DNA of 64,000 nt, from positions 437,501-501,500 of the forward strand of contig JAMPIV010004907.1 of the NCBI GenBank assembly GCA_024509875.1, given 5' to 3'. This document shows positions 11,502 to 23,420 of the stretch, piece after piece. Both the position numbers and the translations under genes were made by a program. Position 1 is the first letter of the stretch, and the number at the start of each line of letters is the position of its first letter. This DNA is from Oreohelix idahoensis (taxonomy: Eukaryota > Mollusca > Gastropoda > Stylommatophora > Oreohelicidae). The notes beneath the pieces are model-generated. The model worked only from the letters and a program-made list of their open reading frames with translations, searched no databases and was not told where the DNA came from.

Positions 11502-12675
11502 TATGTTATATAAATAAAATCAATCATCATGAATTAGGAATACCTACGTGTTCCGTCACCACTCATGAAGCATCTAGCATTAATAAAGTTAGTATAGAAA
11601 GTTTATTCTCGTCTGATTATTTTAGCAGTAAAATTAAATTCCTTAATAGCCGACTGAGTTTAAGCTAGAAATATAATTTCTGTTTTCCACTGTAACTCGT
11701 CACTATAAAATAATACCGACTATATAAATTAAGCGCTCTGCACCAAATCTAACTAGTGAAATAAAATAAGCGATTTAACACTTTAAACACTTCACAAAAT
11801 ACTTGATAATATGCATAATATATATAACATTTACCTCAACAGAGAACTACTAAGAACTTAAACCACTTCGACCAAACTAAATGCCATCTCTATTAACAGA
11901 GATTCTTAGGAATCGAACGAAGGCTTGTTCTAGTCTAGACTGCGAAGTTACTGAGTGAAAATGAAATCTAACTCCCTCCAGTATATATGAAACACCAGAC
12001 AAAGAGGTACGCTATTTCCATAAACTACGCAATAGCCTCCCCTTTCCGTCTTTAACGCTTACGTTTAACACCTAAACGCATGCCGTAACTGCCACCTACT
12101 GACCGAGAGGGCGCGTGTCAGTTGCGAATCTCAGACAACCCGTCTCCAGTGCAGAAGCAGTTTTTCACACCTCCCCGAGAAACTCATCCTGAGAACCATA
12201 ACTGACACTTTGCTTTCTCGCACCTTACGCCAACTCTGGCCGTGGAGCGTGAGTGTCATATCACCTGACACTGAGAATCTACCTTGGAAACTACATGTCA
12301 GATGCAAACTACCAGACAAATGTCTCCTCATCATGTCTGACGGAGTGAATTCTCACACTTCAGGCCCAGAAACTTAGCCGAAGAAACACTGTCCCAGGGA
12401 AAACTGTAGACAGCTGTCTGCTCTCCTGTCTGACGGAATGCATTCTAACACTCTGCGTCTCGTGTAGGAGCTGACACGTTACGTCATAACTGCGTTCTCA
12501 GTTTGAGAAAACGAAACCGGCAAAGGGAGAATGGGAAAGAAATTATTTCTCGCAAACGAACGAATGCAAAAAATACAGGAAAAAAAGGTAAAGAGTGATA
12601 ATAAAAATAGAGGATACGGGTGAAAGAAAAAGAAGAGGATATAGGCAATTCAATGATCATAAAACCTCTGTGACA

Positions 12676-13340
12676 CTTGACTAAGGACGCGTGTGATTCA
12701 GTCATCTATCTGGAAAGACCCAAACATCAGACGGAGCAGAAACAACTATTGGCAGCTAAGTAAAACTTGAAAGCTGCCAAGTGAACTTTCCTTTTTCGAA
12801 AACCATAACATCACACTCTGGTGGATTTTTGTTTTCTAAACAATTATTCATTTTTATAACTGTTAATGTATAATTGATGATTAAATTTGTTACTGTATAA
12901 AGACAAACCTAAAGTTGATTTAATCATTTTGAATATACTACAACCGTATGTCATAGACAGTTTCTTAAATACACGTCAATAGAGCTAAATAATAATAAGA
13001 GGAAATTCGTTCAATTAACTCAGCTGGGGGCTTGAACGAGCTAAAATTATATTACATAATCCTTACCAAAAGTTGCCGGCAGATACTAGAGTTAACGTGC
13101 TCAGCCAACGCAGCATTGTTCTCGCTTTTCTGAATATCTTGTGGAAACTCACTTGAAGTAGAAGCATCCTTATCCTTTTATCTACAACTCTGCCAAGAGT
13201 AATCTTGTGCGAAAGTAGACACCATTGAAGACCCACATTAGTTACTCTTGCGTTTTGGCCACTGTTGGACCACTACTGCACAGCTAAGGGGAGGCAAACC
13301 GTGACAAACAGTGCCAATGTACATGTAAACGTGTTCAATA
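12676..13340 (-). repeat. R-family repeat, C and A modules (reverse orientation)
   Basis: This matches, in inverted orientation, the segments at 13650-13956 and 18443-18730, including GGCAGCTAAGTA, GGGGCTTGAACGAGC and GCCAAGAGTAATCTTG blocks. It matches 25740-26190 in the same orientation. No coding capacity is visible. Confidence 0.75.
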
Positions 13341-13650
13341 TAAATGCAATGGATGTTTTGCGCTCACTGGTAATAACATTAATGCTCAGAGAGGGTAAAG
13401 TTCTGAGGCAGATCGGATGGTGGAATGAAAAAAAAAGGGGGGGGGGGGGGGGGGGGGGGTGCGGGGGGGGGGGGAGAGGACACCTGATTTTGTCATGAAA
13501 CCCAATACTCAGGAGGGTATTTGTTTCTCTCTTATTTCATGATACTAGTCAGTGGTACCAATTGGTGGTGCTATCTGTTGAACAAGTGAGTGGTATAAGT
13601 GGCCTGCAGTCAAAGCTAGACACCTACAGCAGACGGATTGTCACAGGTTG
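13341..13650 (+). repeat. R-family repeat, D module with poly-G tract
   Basis: The inverted counterpart lies at 18731-19065; shared blocks include AATGCTCAGAGAGGGTA and CTCAGGAGGGTATTTG. It lies between inverted A modules. The tract at 13437-13474 is almost pure G. The corresponding place in the other copy reads only AAAAGGTAGGGTGTGGGG, so the G run has expanded here and could form G-quadruplexes. Confidence 0.7.
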
Positions 13651-13956
13651 CTTCCTCTTCACTTTGCAGTGATGGTCCAGCAATGGCCAACACCTAGAGT
13701 ATATAATGTGGGTCTTCGCACAAGATTACTCTTGGCAGAAATGCAAATAGAAGGATGATGATGCTTCTACCTTGAGGGAGTGTTCACAAAATATTCATAA
13801 ATTAAGAACAATGCTGAATTCGTCTTAGTACAGTTAACTTATTATCTGCCCGAAGATATATATTGTGTGATTTAGCTCGTTCAAGCCCCAAACTGATTTA
13901 ATTCAGTGAAGTCTTAATTAAGTAGCTCTGTTTTACGTGTATTTAAGGTGACTGAG
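13651..13956 (+). repeat. R-family repeat, A module and start of C, left of a LINE insertion
   Basis: Forward-orientation A module containing CAAGATTACTCTTGGCAGA. It ends at the 12-bp target duplication AAGGTGACTGAG (13945-13956) of the LINE that follows and resumes at 18443. Confidence 0.75.
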
Positions 13957-14481
13957 GGGGGTCGGGGGAGGCCAAGAGTGGTAGCACCTTTGGGCAAGAG
14001 CGGTCGCACTGGAGAACTGAACCAGTGGCTCAAACTCACCGGTCCACCTTGACCTTCCAAGCTTGACATATGGCTCCCAGAAGCCACAAATACAGTGGCG
14101 GCCATCCCCCGGTAACAGTCTCGACCGACTGACCAAACTATGTTGAGCGCCCCTGCAATGCCCTGCTTTTACCTGTGACTGTCCTCCAACTTGGAAGGGC
14201 ACAACTACAAACCATCCACAGCATCTCATAGTGAAGGCACCAGGGTGCACGACGTGACGATCCTTTTGACCAACTAGAAGCGCTAGTGCTGACTAAATAG
14301 CTGACAAATTATGGATGTTTCCAGAAAACAGCGGTCATTTGGTGGCGGGGACTGCACAACGGTGAACCCCACTGAGGTGGTGCAACATGGTATTGGGGCT
14401 GTCTACCCCCAGGGGGTAGGACAGACATCAGGCGAACAGGACAGCAGGGGAAAATAATACTTCCCCACCGATGATGGTACA
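13957..14481 (+). promoter_or_regulatory. 5' untranslated region of the I-group LINE
   Basis: GC-rich leader starting with a G-rich run (GGGGGTCGGGGGAGGCC). It has no long open frame. LINE promoters are usually internal to this region, but no specific promoter motif could be assigned. Confidence 0.45.
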
Positions 14482-17400
14482 GTGCCCACCATGCCTTGCA
14501 CACCCCGCATGGAAAAAGAGGATAACTACCGGGATGAAAGAAAGTCATCACAACCCCCCACTACTCATGATGCCATGACACTAATACAACCTAAGATATA
14601 CGAGCTCGGACGTCGCCTCGCAAAAGGTCCGCGCCAAGCAGGTCGCCCCTCGGCTGCTCCTGGCGAAAAGTGTGCTACCGAGGAGTATATTAACATTCTA
14701 CAGTTAAATGTAGATGGAATAAGAACTAAATCGTTAGAATTAAAGAAACTACTGAAGGACCAGAAAGTTCACATTGCACTGATTCAAGAAACCGTTCTTA
14801 AGGACAAATCCATCAACTTCCCAGGCTACACAATGTATAAATGTAATTGCCATAATAATTGTCGAGGAATCCTAACCTTGGTAAGGAATGATGTACAGGC
14901 AGAGGTCGAAAGTCTTCGAACCGATGATGAAACTGACATACAACGAGTGACAGTCTGGGAATGTGACGGGCATTTCCAAATCTTTAATGTCTACAGACCC
15001 CCCAGAGAAACTAATGGAATCTACTTTGATGATATCGAATACAAGAGAACAATCATAGCAGGGGATTTCAACGCTCACTCCCCACTCTGGGGATACCAGG
15101 ACACCAACACCTCAGGCCAGGCAGTAGAAGAGCTATGTAACACTTCCAACCTTATAGTCCTCCAAAACGAAAGATCCCCATCAACCCTCTACCATAAAGC
15201 TAGCGGAACCAGTAGCCGACCAGACCTAACACTTGTGTCTGCAGACCTCACCAACCGGTATAAATGGAGGGTATTGGAGGACATAGGAAGCGACCATCTA
15301 CCCATCCTCACCACCATCTCGCAGGGTAAAACAAAAACGGAAACCAAAAGACAGCCGAAATGGAACTATGCTCGAGCAAACTGGGAACACTACAAACTCA
15401 TATCAGACCAGCTCCTCACTGAAATAGACATGAACCAAGACATTAATACCTTGAACGATCAGATCTCTACAGCCATACTGCAGGCAGCCAAACAGGCAAT
15501 CCCCAAAGGCAGTCGTGTCAAATACAGCATCTTCTGGAATGAGGAATTAGAACACCTAGTACAACTAAGACGCAAGGCACGGAAAATCGCTCAGAAAAAT
15601 CCTAGCCGTGGAAACAAAACCACATACAACAGACTCACTGCACATGTTAAGCTAGCGAGCAGAAAAGCCAAAATGGAAACCTGGAAAGAAAAATGCTAAA
15701 ACCTAGACCTAAATAAAGAAGGGAAGAAAGCATGGAAACTCATTGACAGCATGGCAGGGACATCCCAGAAGAGAAACCCAATCCCTATAAAACTGCCAAA
15801 CAGTAACACAGCTACCTCCAACAGAGGGAAAGCACGAGTCCTAAATCGATCTTTGCTGAAGTCAATTAAACATACAAAAGAGCCAATCTAGATAAAGCCA
15901 TCAAGACACTTACAAAACGCATGCTAAAAGCACACAAGGCTGTGGACAGCATCTTTGGTCAGGAATTTACGCTAGCTGAATTGCAATCCAGTCTCCTAAA
16001 GACCAAACCCAAAAAAGCACCAGGGCCAGACCAGGTTACCGACGACATGATAGTCAAACTTGGGGGAAAAGGCTTGCTGACGATCCTGGAATTCATAAAC
16101 AAGACGTGGAGAAGCAGTACTGTACCTACAGGATGGAAAACGGCTAACATTATCCCAATACTCAAAAAAAGATAAACCACCAAGCGAAGTCAGTAGCTAC
16201 CGGCCCATTTCCCTGACTTCGTGCGTTGGGAAAATGGCAGAACGTATGATAAATGCACGCCTCTACTGGTGGTTAGAGAAAGGAAAAGCCCTCCATCCTA
16301 ACCAAGCAGGATTTAGAAGAGGAAGACAGACTGCTGACCAGGTAATCCGATTGATACAACATATTGCCGATGCTTTCCAGGATAAAAATCATGTGGCCGC
16401 AGTTTTCGTAGACCTCAAGCAGGCATATGACAGAGTATGGAGAGACGGTCTATTTTTCAAGATGCAGAAGATGGGCATAGAAGGAAGAATGTTTCGTTGG
16501 ATAAAAGATTTCCGCACAAATAGAACCATCTCCAGGACGGTCAACGGAGCAACATCAGGGAAAAGAACCATCCAAGAAGGCCTCCCACAAGGCTCAGCCC
16601 TAAGCTGCACCCTCTTCCTCATATACATAAACGATCTGGCAGACTACCTTGAATTACCCAGCGCCTTGTTTGCTGATGACCTGGTCTTTTGGGCAGAAGG
16701 GAAGTCCCACTTGCAACTGCAAAAGAAACTAAACCGTGCACTGGCTGCTCTAACAACCTACTGCAGCTTCTGGAAAATGGTGATCAACACGAGTAAGACA
16801 GTCTACACTATATTCACACTCAGCAACAAAACAGTAAAGAAAGAACTGGATTTAAAACTTGATGATGCAAAGCTAGCTAAAGAGAACAATCCGACTTATC
16901 TAGGGATACAGCTAGATACCAGACTCACATACAAAACACATGTTGAGTCCCTAACTGCTAAGGCCTCTAGAAGGCTAAACCTCATAAAGCGTTTGGCAAG
17001 CACTGATTGGGGATCCAATCAGAGCACCCTACGACAACTGTACTTGGGATACGTGCGCTCAGTTATGGATTACTCTCTACCCCTGCAAGCCACTGCTAGC
17101 CCAACACTCAGACTGAAACTAGATCGCATACAAAACCAGGCACTCAGATTCATCTGTGGAGGCTTGCGAACTACTCCGACCAGCGCATGTGAGATTTCCG
17201 AAAATGTGGAACCCCTAGAACTAAGGAGAGAGAAACCAGTCATTATCACGGCAGAAAGATTCTCGCGAGCTGACAAAGATGACCCCTGCAAAAACGTTAT
17301 CGGTGACCTCAACTCCAGGTACCGAATTAAAAAGACATCTTTCACTAGAAGGTACCAAGAGCTTTCAGGGAAGCACTACATACCAGAGACTAGACTACCT

Positions 17401-18426
17401 ACTCAAGTTGTGCCTAACCTACCACCTCACGTAGAACTAAAAAGACCAATAATACGTACAAACCTTCTACAACCCGCAAATAAAAGCCTCATACCTACGC
17501 TGCTGAAAACACTTGCTATGGAAACCATCTGTCAGTACGATGAAGACATTATCCATGCCTATACAGACGGGTCAGCTTTCAAAGCAGTAATAAATGCTGG
17601 ATACGGGGCCATAATCATCCCACCCAGTACTGAAGAACCCGTCAAAATTGCAGGTCCCTGTGGTATCTGGTGCACAAACTACGAAGCCGAAGTAGTCGCC
17701 ATCCAGAAAACCCTAACTAGAATTTTTGAACTATTTGAATCAGACGAAATGGAACCAAATGATGTTGTGGTGTTCTCAGACTCGCAGGCTGCCCTCTTGG
17801 CAAAAGGAAACTGGAAAACCAACTCAATCAGTACTATCCAGAAGGTTCAAGAAACATGCCACAAAATTATGAACTTGTACGGAACAGAAATATACATGCA
17901 ATGGATACCTGGCCACATAAACATCACATTAAATGAAGTTGCTGATAGACTGGCAAAGAAGAGAGCAAAAATGCCACAGATTGATCACCCACTGAGTATG
18001 TTAACAGTTAAACAAATAGTCAAAAACAACTGTAAAGAAGTTTGGCTAAACACATGGGCACAGGCTAAAACAGGAAGAAGACTCTTCATTCACCAAACAG
18101 CCCCAAATAAGAAAGATGCTATGAACGATATCGAACGAAGGTACCAAACCAAAATCTTCAGATTGAGAACAGGCCACTCTACACTAAATGGCCACAGAAA
18201 CAGACTAAGTTCACAAAATATAGCAAAATGTAGACACTGCCCTAACCCGTTGGAGACAGTAGAACACCACCTACTACAATGCCCTGCACTTCAGGGACTG
18301 AGACAACAACTGCTGCCACACAACCCATCCATAGACAATACACTGTATGGCAGCTCAGAACAGCTTATACGAACTGCGCAGTACCATATAATGGCATCAA
18401 GGTCACCAAGAGCTGACGCTCAGTGA
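14482..18426 (+). pseudogene. LINE pol: endonuclease, reverse transcriptase and RNase H (nearly intact)
   Basis: The first frame (14482-15699) carries an APE-type endonuclease with LQLNVDG, IQETVL, GDFNAHS, SRPDLTLVS and IGSDHLPI all present. It stops at a TAA at 15697 that replaces a probable CAA. A one-base shift near 15850-15890 and an extra A in an A-run near 16166-16172 are the other breaks. RT motifs include YRPISLTS, AGFRRGRQTADQ, VFVDLKQAYDRVW, GLPQGSALSC and the catalytic FADD. RNase H follows at about residues 440-575 of the 16234 frame, with YTDGSA, YEAEVVAI, FSDSQAAL and NEVADRLAKK (the D-E-D-D set). A C-terminal C-X2-C...H-X4-C motif (CRHC, HHLLQC) ends at the TGA at 18424. Few lesions suggest a recent insertion. 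Confidence 0.9.
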
Positions 18427-18442
18427 CAGTGGATCAAAGAAG

Positions 18443-19547
18443 AAGGTGACTGAGACATACGGGTGCAGTACACTCAAAAGGATTAAATCAACTATAAATG
18501 AGTATATATACAAATAACAAATTTAATAATCAATTATATTTAACAGTGTAAAATGAATAATTCTTTTAACGAAAGGTTAATTATCACAGGGTGATGTTAT
18601 GGATTTTGAGAGAAATGTCTGAAAGTTCACATGGCAGCTTTTAATTTTGTACTTAGCTGCCAGTAAGTTTGTTGGTTTCTACTCCCGCCGATGTTTGGTT
18701 CTTTGCAGGTTATGGACTGATGTACACTCGTCACTGGTCAAGTCTGGAGGTTGTGACACGTTCTAAGAAATATCAGGGATAATCATGAAGCTGGTCCATC
18801 GTCTCCAAGGCCAGTCTGATGATGGTGTCGAGCGTTGACAGCAGGCCACTTATACCACACACTTTGTTTCAGAGATAGCACCCTGGACTGGTACCACCGA
18901 CTGGTATGATGAAAGAAGAGAATCAAATACCCTCCTGAGCACTGCGTTTCCTGATACACAATGATGTGCCCCACACCCTACCTTTTCATTACACCACCCC
19001 ATCTACCTCAGAACTGTACCCTCTCTGAGCATTAATATAAATCCCAGTGAGCGGAAAACGTTTATTACATTTATATTGAATTTCTTTAAATTTCCACTGG
19101 TTGAAAAGGTGAATAATATAATAAGTATGAACATCAGTTATAGCATCATCTTCTCCCTGTTCCATATGAATCTTGGGACTACCTCTGCCTTTGGTTCTGT
19201 ATGAGAAACCCGCATAAAGCAGTCACCAGCTTTTGTGGTGGCTCATAAAACCATCATTCTATATGCTGAGGTTGCCAGCCTCATATGAGCAATTTTCTCA
19301 TGTTAGTAAACACAAAGTATAGAATTTAAACATGTACAACTCATCCCAAAATCTCATGTGAATACTGACTCCTGGCTCGGAGAAATAGCTACGGCAACTT
19401 GTTTAAGATGCCTCTTACACGCGGTCTGGGGTATTTCTTTACACTAGGCTCCCACTCTTGACTTTGTGTTCAGATTCCTAGGATTCCTGCTTTCTGTTTT
19501 AATGTAGGCAGAGATTTCCTGAGATATAAGTCCACAAGATGCCCAAG
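18443..19547 (+). repeat. R-family repeat: rest of C, inverted D, then B module
   Basis: 18443-18730 completes the C module and is the inverted match of 12690-12960. 18731-19065 is the D module inverted relative to 13341-13650. 19066-19547 is the B module (GAGGTTGCCAGCCTCATATG, CATGTACAACTCA). B is then interrupted by the RTE element after AAGATGCCCAAG (19536-19547). Confidence 0.7.
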
Positions 19548-19615
19548 AACTCTGCCTAGGCCGGTCCCAAGCACGGCTGAAAAAGGAGGAGGGCGGCCTG
19601 CATGGAGGCCGTAAG
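19548..19615 (+). promoter_or_regulatory. Conserved GC-rich 5' terminal segment of the RTE
   Basis: The segment includes TGCCTAGGCCGGTCCCAAGC and GGAGGAGGGCGGCCTGCATG. It has self-complementary blocks (GGCCG with CGGCC; GGCC...GGCC around TGCATGGA). It begins exactly at the element's 5' end. 5'-terminal HDV-like ribozymes are known in some RTE and R2 elements, so a structured or self-cleaving RNA is possible; I could not derive an unambiguous double-pseudoknot fold. A near-identical orphan copy lies at 53010-53075. Confidence 0.4.
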
Positions 19616-19674
19616 GAGGCAGCCCCTCTACCATGCAAAGGCACAACAGGCCAATCACCTGTTTGCTTTAAATC

Positions 19675-22600
19675 ATGATTACGCGAAATATAAGAGAGAA
19701 AACTGGACAGATTCTAAAGGCGACGAACTGGAACGAACTACGGACTACGACTTATGGAACTTGGAATACAAGAAGTATAAATGGGAAAGAAGAGGAGCTG
19801 GTGGAAGAGATGAGGAAAGCAAAACTAGAAATCCTGGCTATTACGGAAACAAAGAAAAAGGGACAAGGAGTCACGGATCTCGATGGCAACACACTGCTCT
19901 ACAGTGGTGTACCCACATCTGAAAGAGCTGAAGGGGGCGTGGGTTGCATTGTGGCCAAAAACCAAATAGAAAGTATCAAGGGATGGAACTTTGTCTCGGA
20001 GCGCATTTTGGTTGTAAAACTAAAAGAAAGAGAAACCATAGTCAACCTGGTCATAGTGTATGGGCCAAATGAGGATGAGAGAGCAGAGGTCAAGGAGGAA
20101 TTCTTCGAGCTGCTTCAAAGGACAGTGGATGACTGCCTAGATGAAATTATCATGCTCGGAGATTTCAATGCCAGAGTTGGAAATGACCATGCTAGATGGG
20201 GTGGAGTTATCGGAAGATATGGAGAAGATACTCTCAATGACAATGGAAAGCGACTCCTTAGATTCTGCAGTGAGCAGAATCTGATCATTACCAACACAAA
20301 GTTCCCCCATAAGCGCATACATGCATGCACTAGGTGTGAACCAACAAAGAATGAGAAGTCAGTGATCGACTATGCCATTGTTAGGAGGAGCTCATTCAAA
20401 TATGTCCGGGGTGCTAGAGTCTGGAGGGGGCCAGAGATTGGAAGTGATCACTACCTGCTTACAATCAAAAGAACAACTGAAAGAGTTGCTCAGCCTAGGA
20501 ACTGCCCAGCATCACGCAAGAAACCAAGTAAACGAACGGAAGAAATGAGCATTAAGACCTGCAAGCTGAGAGAGCCAGAAATTAAGACCAGATATCAGGG
20601 GCTTATTGCTACAGCGGTGAGAAACACAGAAGAACAAACTGATGACTTGGAAACCCTCTGGCTTAAATTCAAGGACATCATAAAGACAGCTGCTGCAGAA
20701 GCATGTGGTGAAGTCCGGCTTGGGAACAACAGAAAGAGGACACCTTGGTGGACAGAGGAAGTCAAAGAGAAAATAAGAGAGAAGAAAATGGCATGGAAAC
20801 AATACTTAGGAGCTAAAAACACAGCAGGACCAATAGAGAAATATAGAGAATATGTGATACTCAGAACAGAAGCAAAGAACAAGGTGCTCGCAGCAACACA
20901 GAAGTCCTGGGAAGAATTTGGAGAAAAGCTAGAAAAAGATGCGCAAGAAAACCAGAAATTGTTCTATAAGACCCTAAAAAACATGAGGAAGGAAAAACAA
21001 TGCCCTCTCAAATTTATAACGGACAAGCAAGGCAAATTGCTTACTGACCCGAAGGAAGTAATGGAAAGATGGAAAGAATATTTCTCAGAAATGATAACCA
21101 CTAGCACAGAAGAGGAAACATATGGTGATGAAGATGACATAAAGATGGAAGAACTGAAGGCAGCACTGGAGAAAATCAAGATGGGCAAAGCAGCAGGGCA
21201 TGATGGTATAACACCAGAAATGGTTAAGTACATGGGAGCATCAGGTGACCTATTACACTTAAGGGTCCTACAGGCAGCGTGGTGCAACAAGACCATACCA
21301 AAGGATTGGGAGATTGCCATCATAACACCAAATTTAAAAAAGCGTGACAATCGACAATGTGGAAACCATAGAGGCATATCCCTTCTCAGTGTCCCTGGTA
21401 AAATCTACTCTAGAATCCTAAAGCAGAGACTCCGACGCCTAGCTGAGCCACAATTGGATGACGTCCAGTGCGGATTCCGAGCAAACCGAAGTACTCAAGA
21501 CCTAATCTTCACACTCAGACAGCTGAGTGAAAAGGCCCTTGAGTATAAGAGTGAGATCCATCTTTGTTTCATAGATCTGGAAAAGGCATTTGACAGGGTC
21601 CCCTGGAGCAAACTTCGGGACTGTTTGGCAAGGAAGAACATTCCAGCACCTCTGATTCATGCTATACAGAGCTTCTACAAGTATTGGAGAAATTATGTGA
21701 GGACAGCAAACCATAAGTCAGAAGAGTTCAGGACCACTAATGGTGTAAGACAAGGTGATATCCTGTCACCATATCTTTTCATACTCCTCATGGACGATGT
21801 TATCAAGTCATGTAAGGAGAGAAAAAGAAAGTATTCAGTGGGGTACTGGAAGATGAGACAGGTATGTATTTCAGAGCTGGCATTTGCTGATGATGTTGCC
21901 CTGATTGCTAAATCAGAGGCACATCTCCAATCCAACCTGCAAGTCTGGAAGGAAGAGCTGGAGAAGAGAGGGAAGGTCATAAGCAGCTCTAAAACAAAAT
22001 CCATGGTGAAATCACGAGAAGAAAGAAGACATCAGATTAAGCTGGGAGAAATTTTCCTGGAGCAGGTCGACCAATTTAAATATCTCGGAGCTATTATAGA
22101 CTGAAAGCGAGGCATCAAAGAAGAGTTGGCCACTCGAAAAGCAGCAGCTGGGAGACTTTTTCAGGCCATAAATCGAGGGTTCCTCAGCAAGAGAGAGGTT
22201 GGTAAGAAAACGAAGATGGCTGTATACCGCTCCACCTATGTCCCAGTCTTGACATATGGATGCGAGTCATGGGCAATGACTACAACCCATAAAAGTCAGA
22301 TCCAGACCTCAGAAATGAGGTATCTGAGGAAGGTGATTGAAGTAACAAGAAGAGACATGGTCCGCAACCAGACGATACGTCAAGGCCTAAAATCCAACCC
22401 CCTGCAGACCCAAGTGGAACAGTCCCAGCTGAGATGGTTTGGCCATGTCTGCAGAATGGGAGAAGATCGGCTACCACGACAAACATGGGAAACAAAGAGC
22501 CAGGGATCCAGACCCCCAGGACGACCCAGAGTCCGCTGGGAGGACAACATTAGACAATCTTTGAAAGACCGAGGACTAGAATGGAACCAGGCCAGGAGGA

Positions 22601-22677
22601 AGACAGCCGATAAGATAGTCTGGCGCTCTCTCTTCCAAACCTCTACACCTCACGGTAGAAGGGGAACGACTAAGTAA
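19675..22677 (+). pseudogene. RTE endonuclease-reverse transcriptase with one in-frame stop
   Basis: The frame is about 1000 codons, interrupted only by TGA at 22102-22104. The APE endonuclease spans about residues 23-265 (GTWNTRSI, ITETK, LGDFNARVG, VIDYAIVR, IGSDHYLL). RT motifs include AAGHDGITPEM, CGNHRGISLLSVPGKI, CGFRANRSTQD, FIDLEKAFDRVPW, GVRQGDILSPYLF and LAFADDVALI (about residue 735). After the stop the same frame runs 22105-22677 with the expected C-terminus (YGCESWAM, RPPGRPRVRWEDNI). The stop separates the FKYLG motif from the C-terminal domain. The ATG at 19675 is the first in frame; a TAA lies just upstream. Otherwise apparently intact, so a young copy. Confidence 0.9.
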
Positions 22678-22679
22678 GT

Positions 22680-22760
22680 AAGATGCTCAAGCAAGGTCCG
22701 GTCCGATAAATGGAATTCTGATCCTATTCCTTACTCTGGTTAGCTGACTGTCTTCTTGGC
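22680..22760 (+). repeat. R-family B module, right of the RTE insertion
   Basis: This continues the B module after the duplicated target (GTCCGGTCC, then AATTCTG), comparable with 26905-26965. Confidence 0.5.
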
Positions 22761-23420
22761 GAGGTGAATTTCGCAGTGCTCTAAACCAGGGAAAGTGTCA
22801 GATTATATTGCAATTTTCGTCCCACGCACATGGTTGCTATCTGACCAGGCTCCAATCATAAGTGTTGCTTATAACATATAGAATTGCCCAGCCAATTGTA
22901 TTCAATCAGGCGTGTTTTGATGAGGTTTATCCCAACAATTTCATCATAGAAAATTATGTGATTTTAAAAAAGTCACTTTCCATATAGCGAATTGTTATTT
23001 CCGTCGATCATCTTTTCTGTTTACACTCACGACTTCCTACATTATCACAAATAATTTCTTCTTAACGGTGCTGTTCGGAAGCGATTACAACATTTCCAAC
23101 GTCTTAAGGTGTGTCTGTAATATGACTGGAGCTCCGTGTGCAAACACAAACACCGGGTGTCACTACACAGAAATGACGGTCTTACCTGTATCAACTCTCA
23201 GCGAGGATGATAAGGTAAACAGACACGACGAATTATTACAGGAAGAAGTGTAAACAAGTGACTGGAAAATACCAAATATTGTCCGAGGTAGGACAATAGA
23301 ACGTGAAGTGCACCGAATGAATTACGGCATGGCACAAGAAATGAAAAGTTTCGAGGTCATTCTGTGACACGGGTCTTAATAGACGCTGGGCCATCTTCGC
23401 AATTTCCCCACGATACTACG
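22761..23420. other. Unrecognised spacer
   Basis: No gene or repeat family recognised. The small open frame at 23068-23253 has no identifiable domain. Confidence 0.35.

Larger units (their letters stand above)
1396..12675 (-). mobile_element. Ty3/gypsy-like LTR retrotransposon, copy 1 (RT-less family)
   Basis: On the minus strand the order is: 5' LTR (12675 down to 7326, carrying a nested solo LTR), primer site and leader (7325-6591), gag-protease-integrase (6590-3383), polypurine tract (3141-3133) and a truncated 3' LTR (3126-1396). The internal part also carries a SINE-like insertion at 4650-4984. LTR ends are TGTCAC...CTACGACA. There is no reverse transcriptase or RNase H between protease and integrase or after integrase, as in the related copy at 36461-45661. 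The coding region has several stops and frameshifts, so this copy is dead. The right flank, beginning CTTGA, is R-family repeat sequence; the left duplication is lost with the truncated LTR. Confidence 0.85.
7326..12675 (-). repeat. 5' LTR of copy 1, split by a solo LTR
   Basis: Without the nested element (8860-11501 plus 5 bp) this LTR is about 2.7 kb. On the plus strand it starts TGTCGTAG and ends CTCTGTGACA, and it matches the truncated 3' LTR in sequence and order. It contains a long (TA)n run at 7548-7623. I see no open frame that looks like a gene. Confidence 0.85.
13957..18442 (+). mobile_element. I-group (Nimb-like) non-LTR retrotransposon with RNase H
   Basis: This 4486-bp element is bounded by a perfect 12-bp duplication AAGGTGACTGAG (13945-13956 and 18443-18454). 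The inverted R-family arm at about 12940-12985 preserves an unoccupied version of the site. It has a GC-rich 5' region (13957-14481) and a pol of endonuclease, reverse transcriptase, RNase H and C-terminal zinc motif, and it ends GGATCAAAGAAG. RNase H places it among I-group LINEs; Nimbus-type elements of snails are a known example, but the clade is my inference. No separate ORF1 (gag-like) protein is visible. Confidence 0.88.
19548..22679 (+). mobile_element. Full-length RTE-like LINE
   Basis: This 3132-bp element is flanked by AAGATGCCCAAG (19536-19547) and AAGATGCTCAAG (22680-22691), a 12-bp target duplication with one change. R-family B modules at about 26888-26930 and 57626-57660 preserve unoccupied sites. 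It starts with a conserved GC-rich segment (19548-19615), encodes one endonuclease-RT protein, and ends in TAAGTAAGTAAG immediately after the stop codon. Short length, a single ORF and a simple-repeat tail are RTE traits. The 5' end is complete, which is uncommon for LINE copies. Confidence 0.9.

Noticed and set aside
13265..13498. Glycine-rich 77-residue protein
   Set aside because: The glycine run is the poly-G tract inside the R-family D module.
20512..20802. Minus-strand frames under the RTE
   Set aside because: Shadow frames of the plus-strand endonuclease-RT gene.
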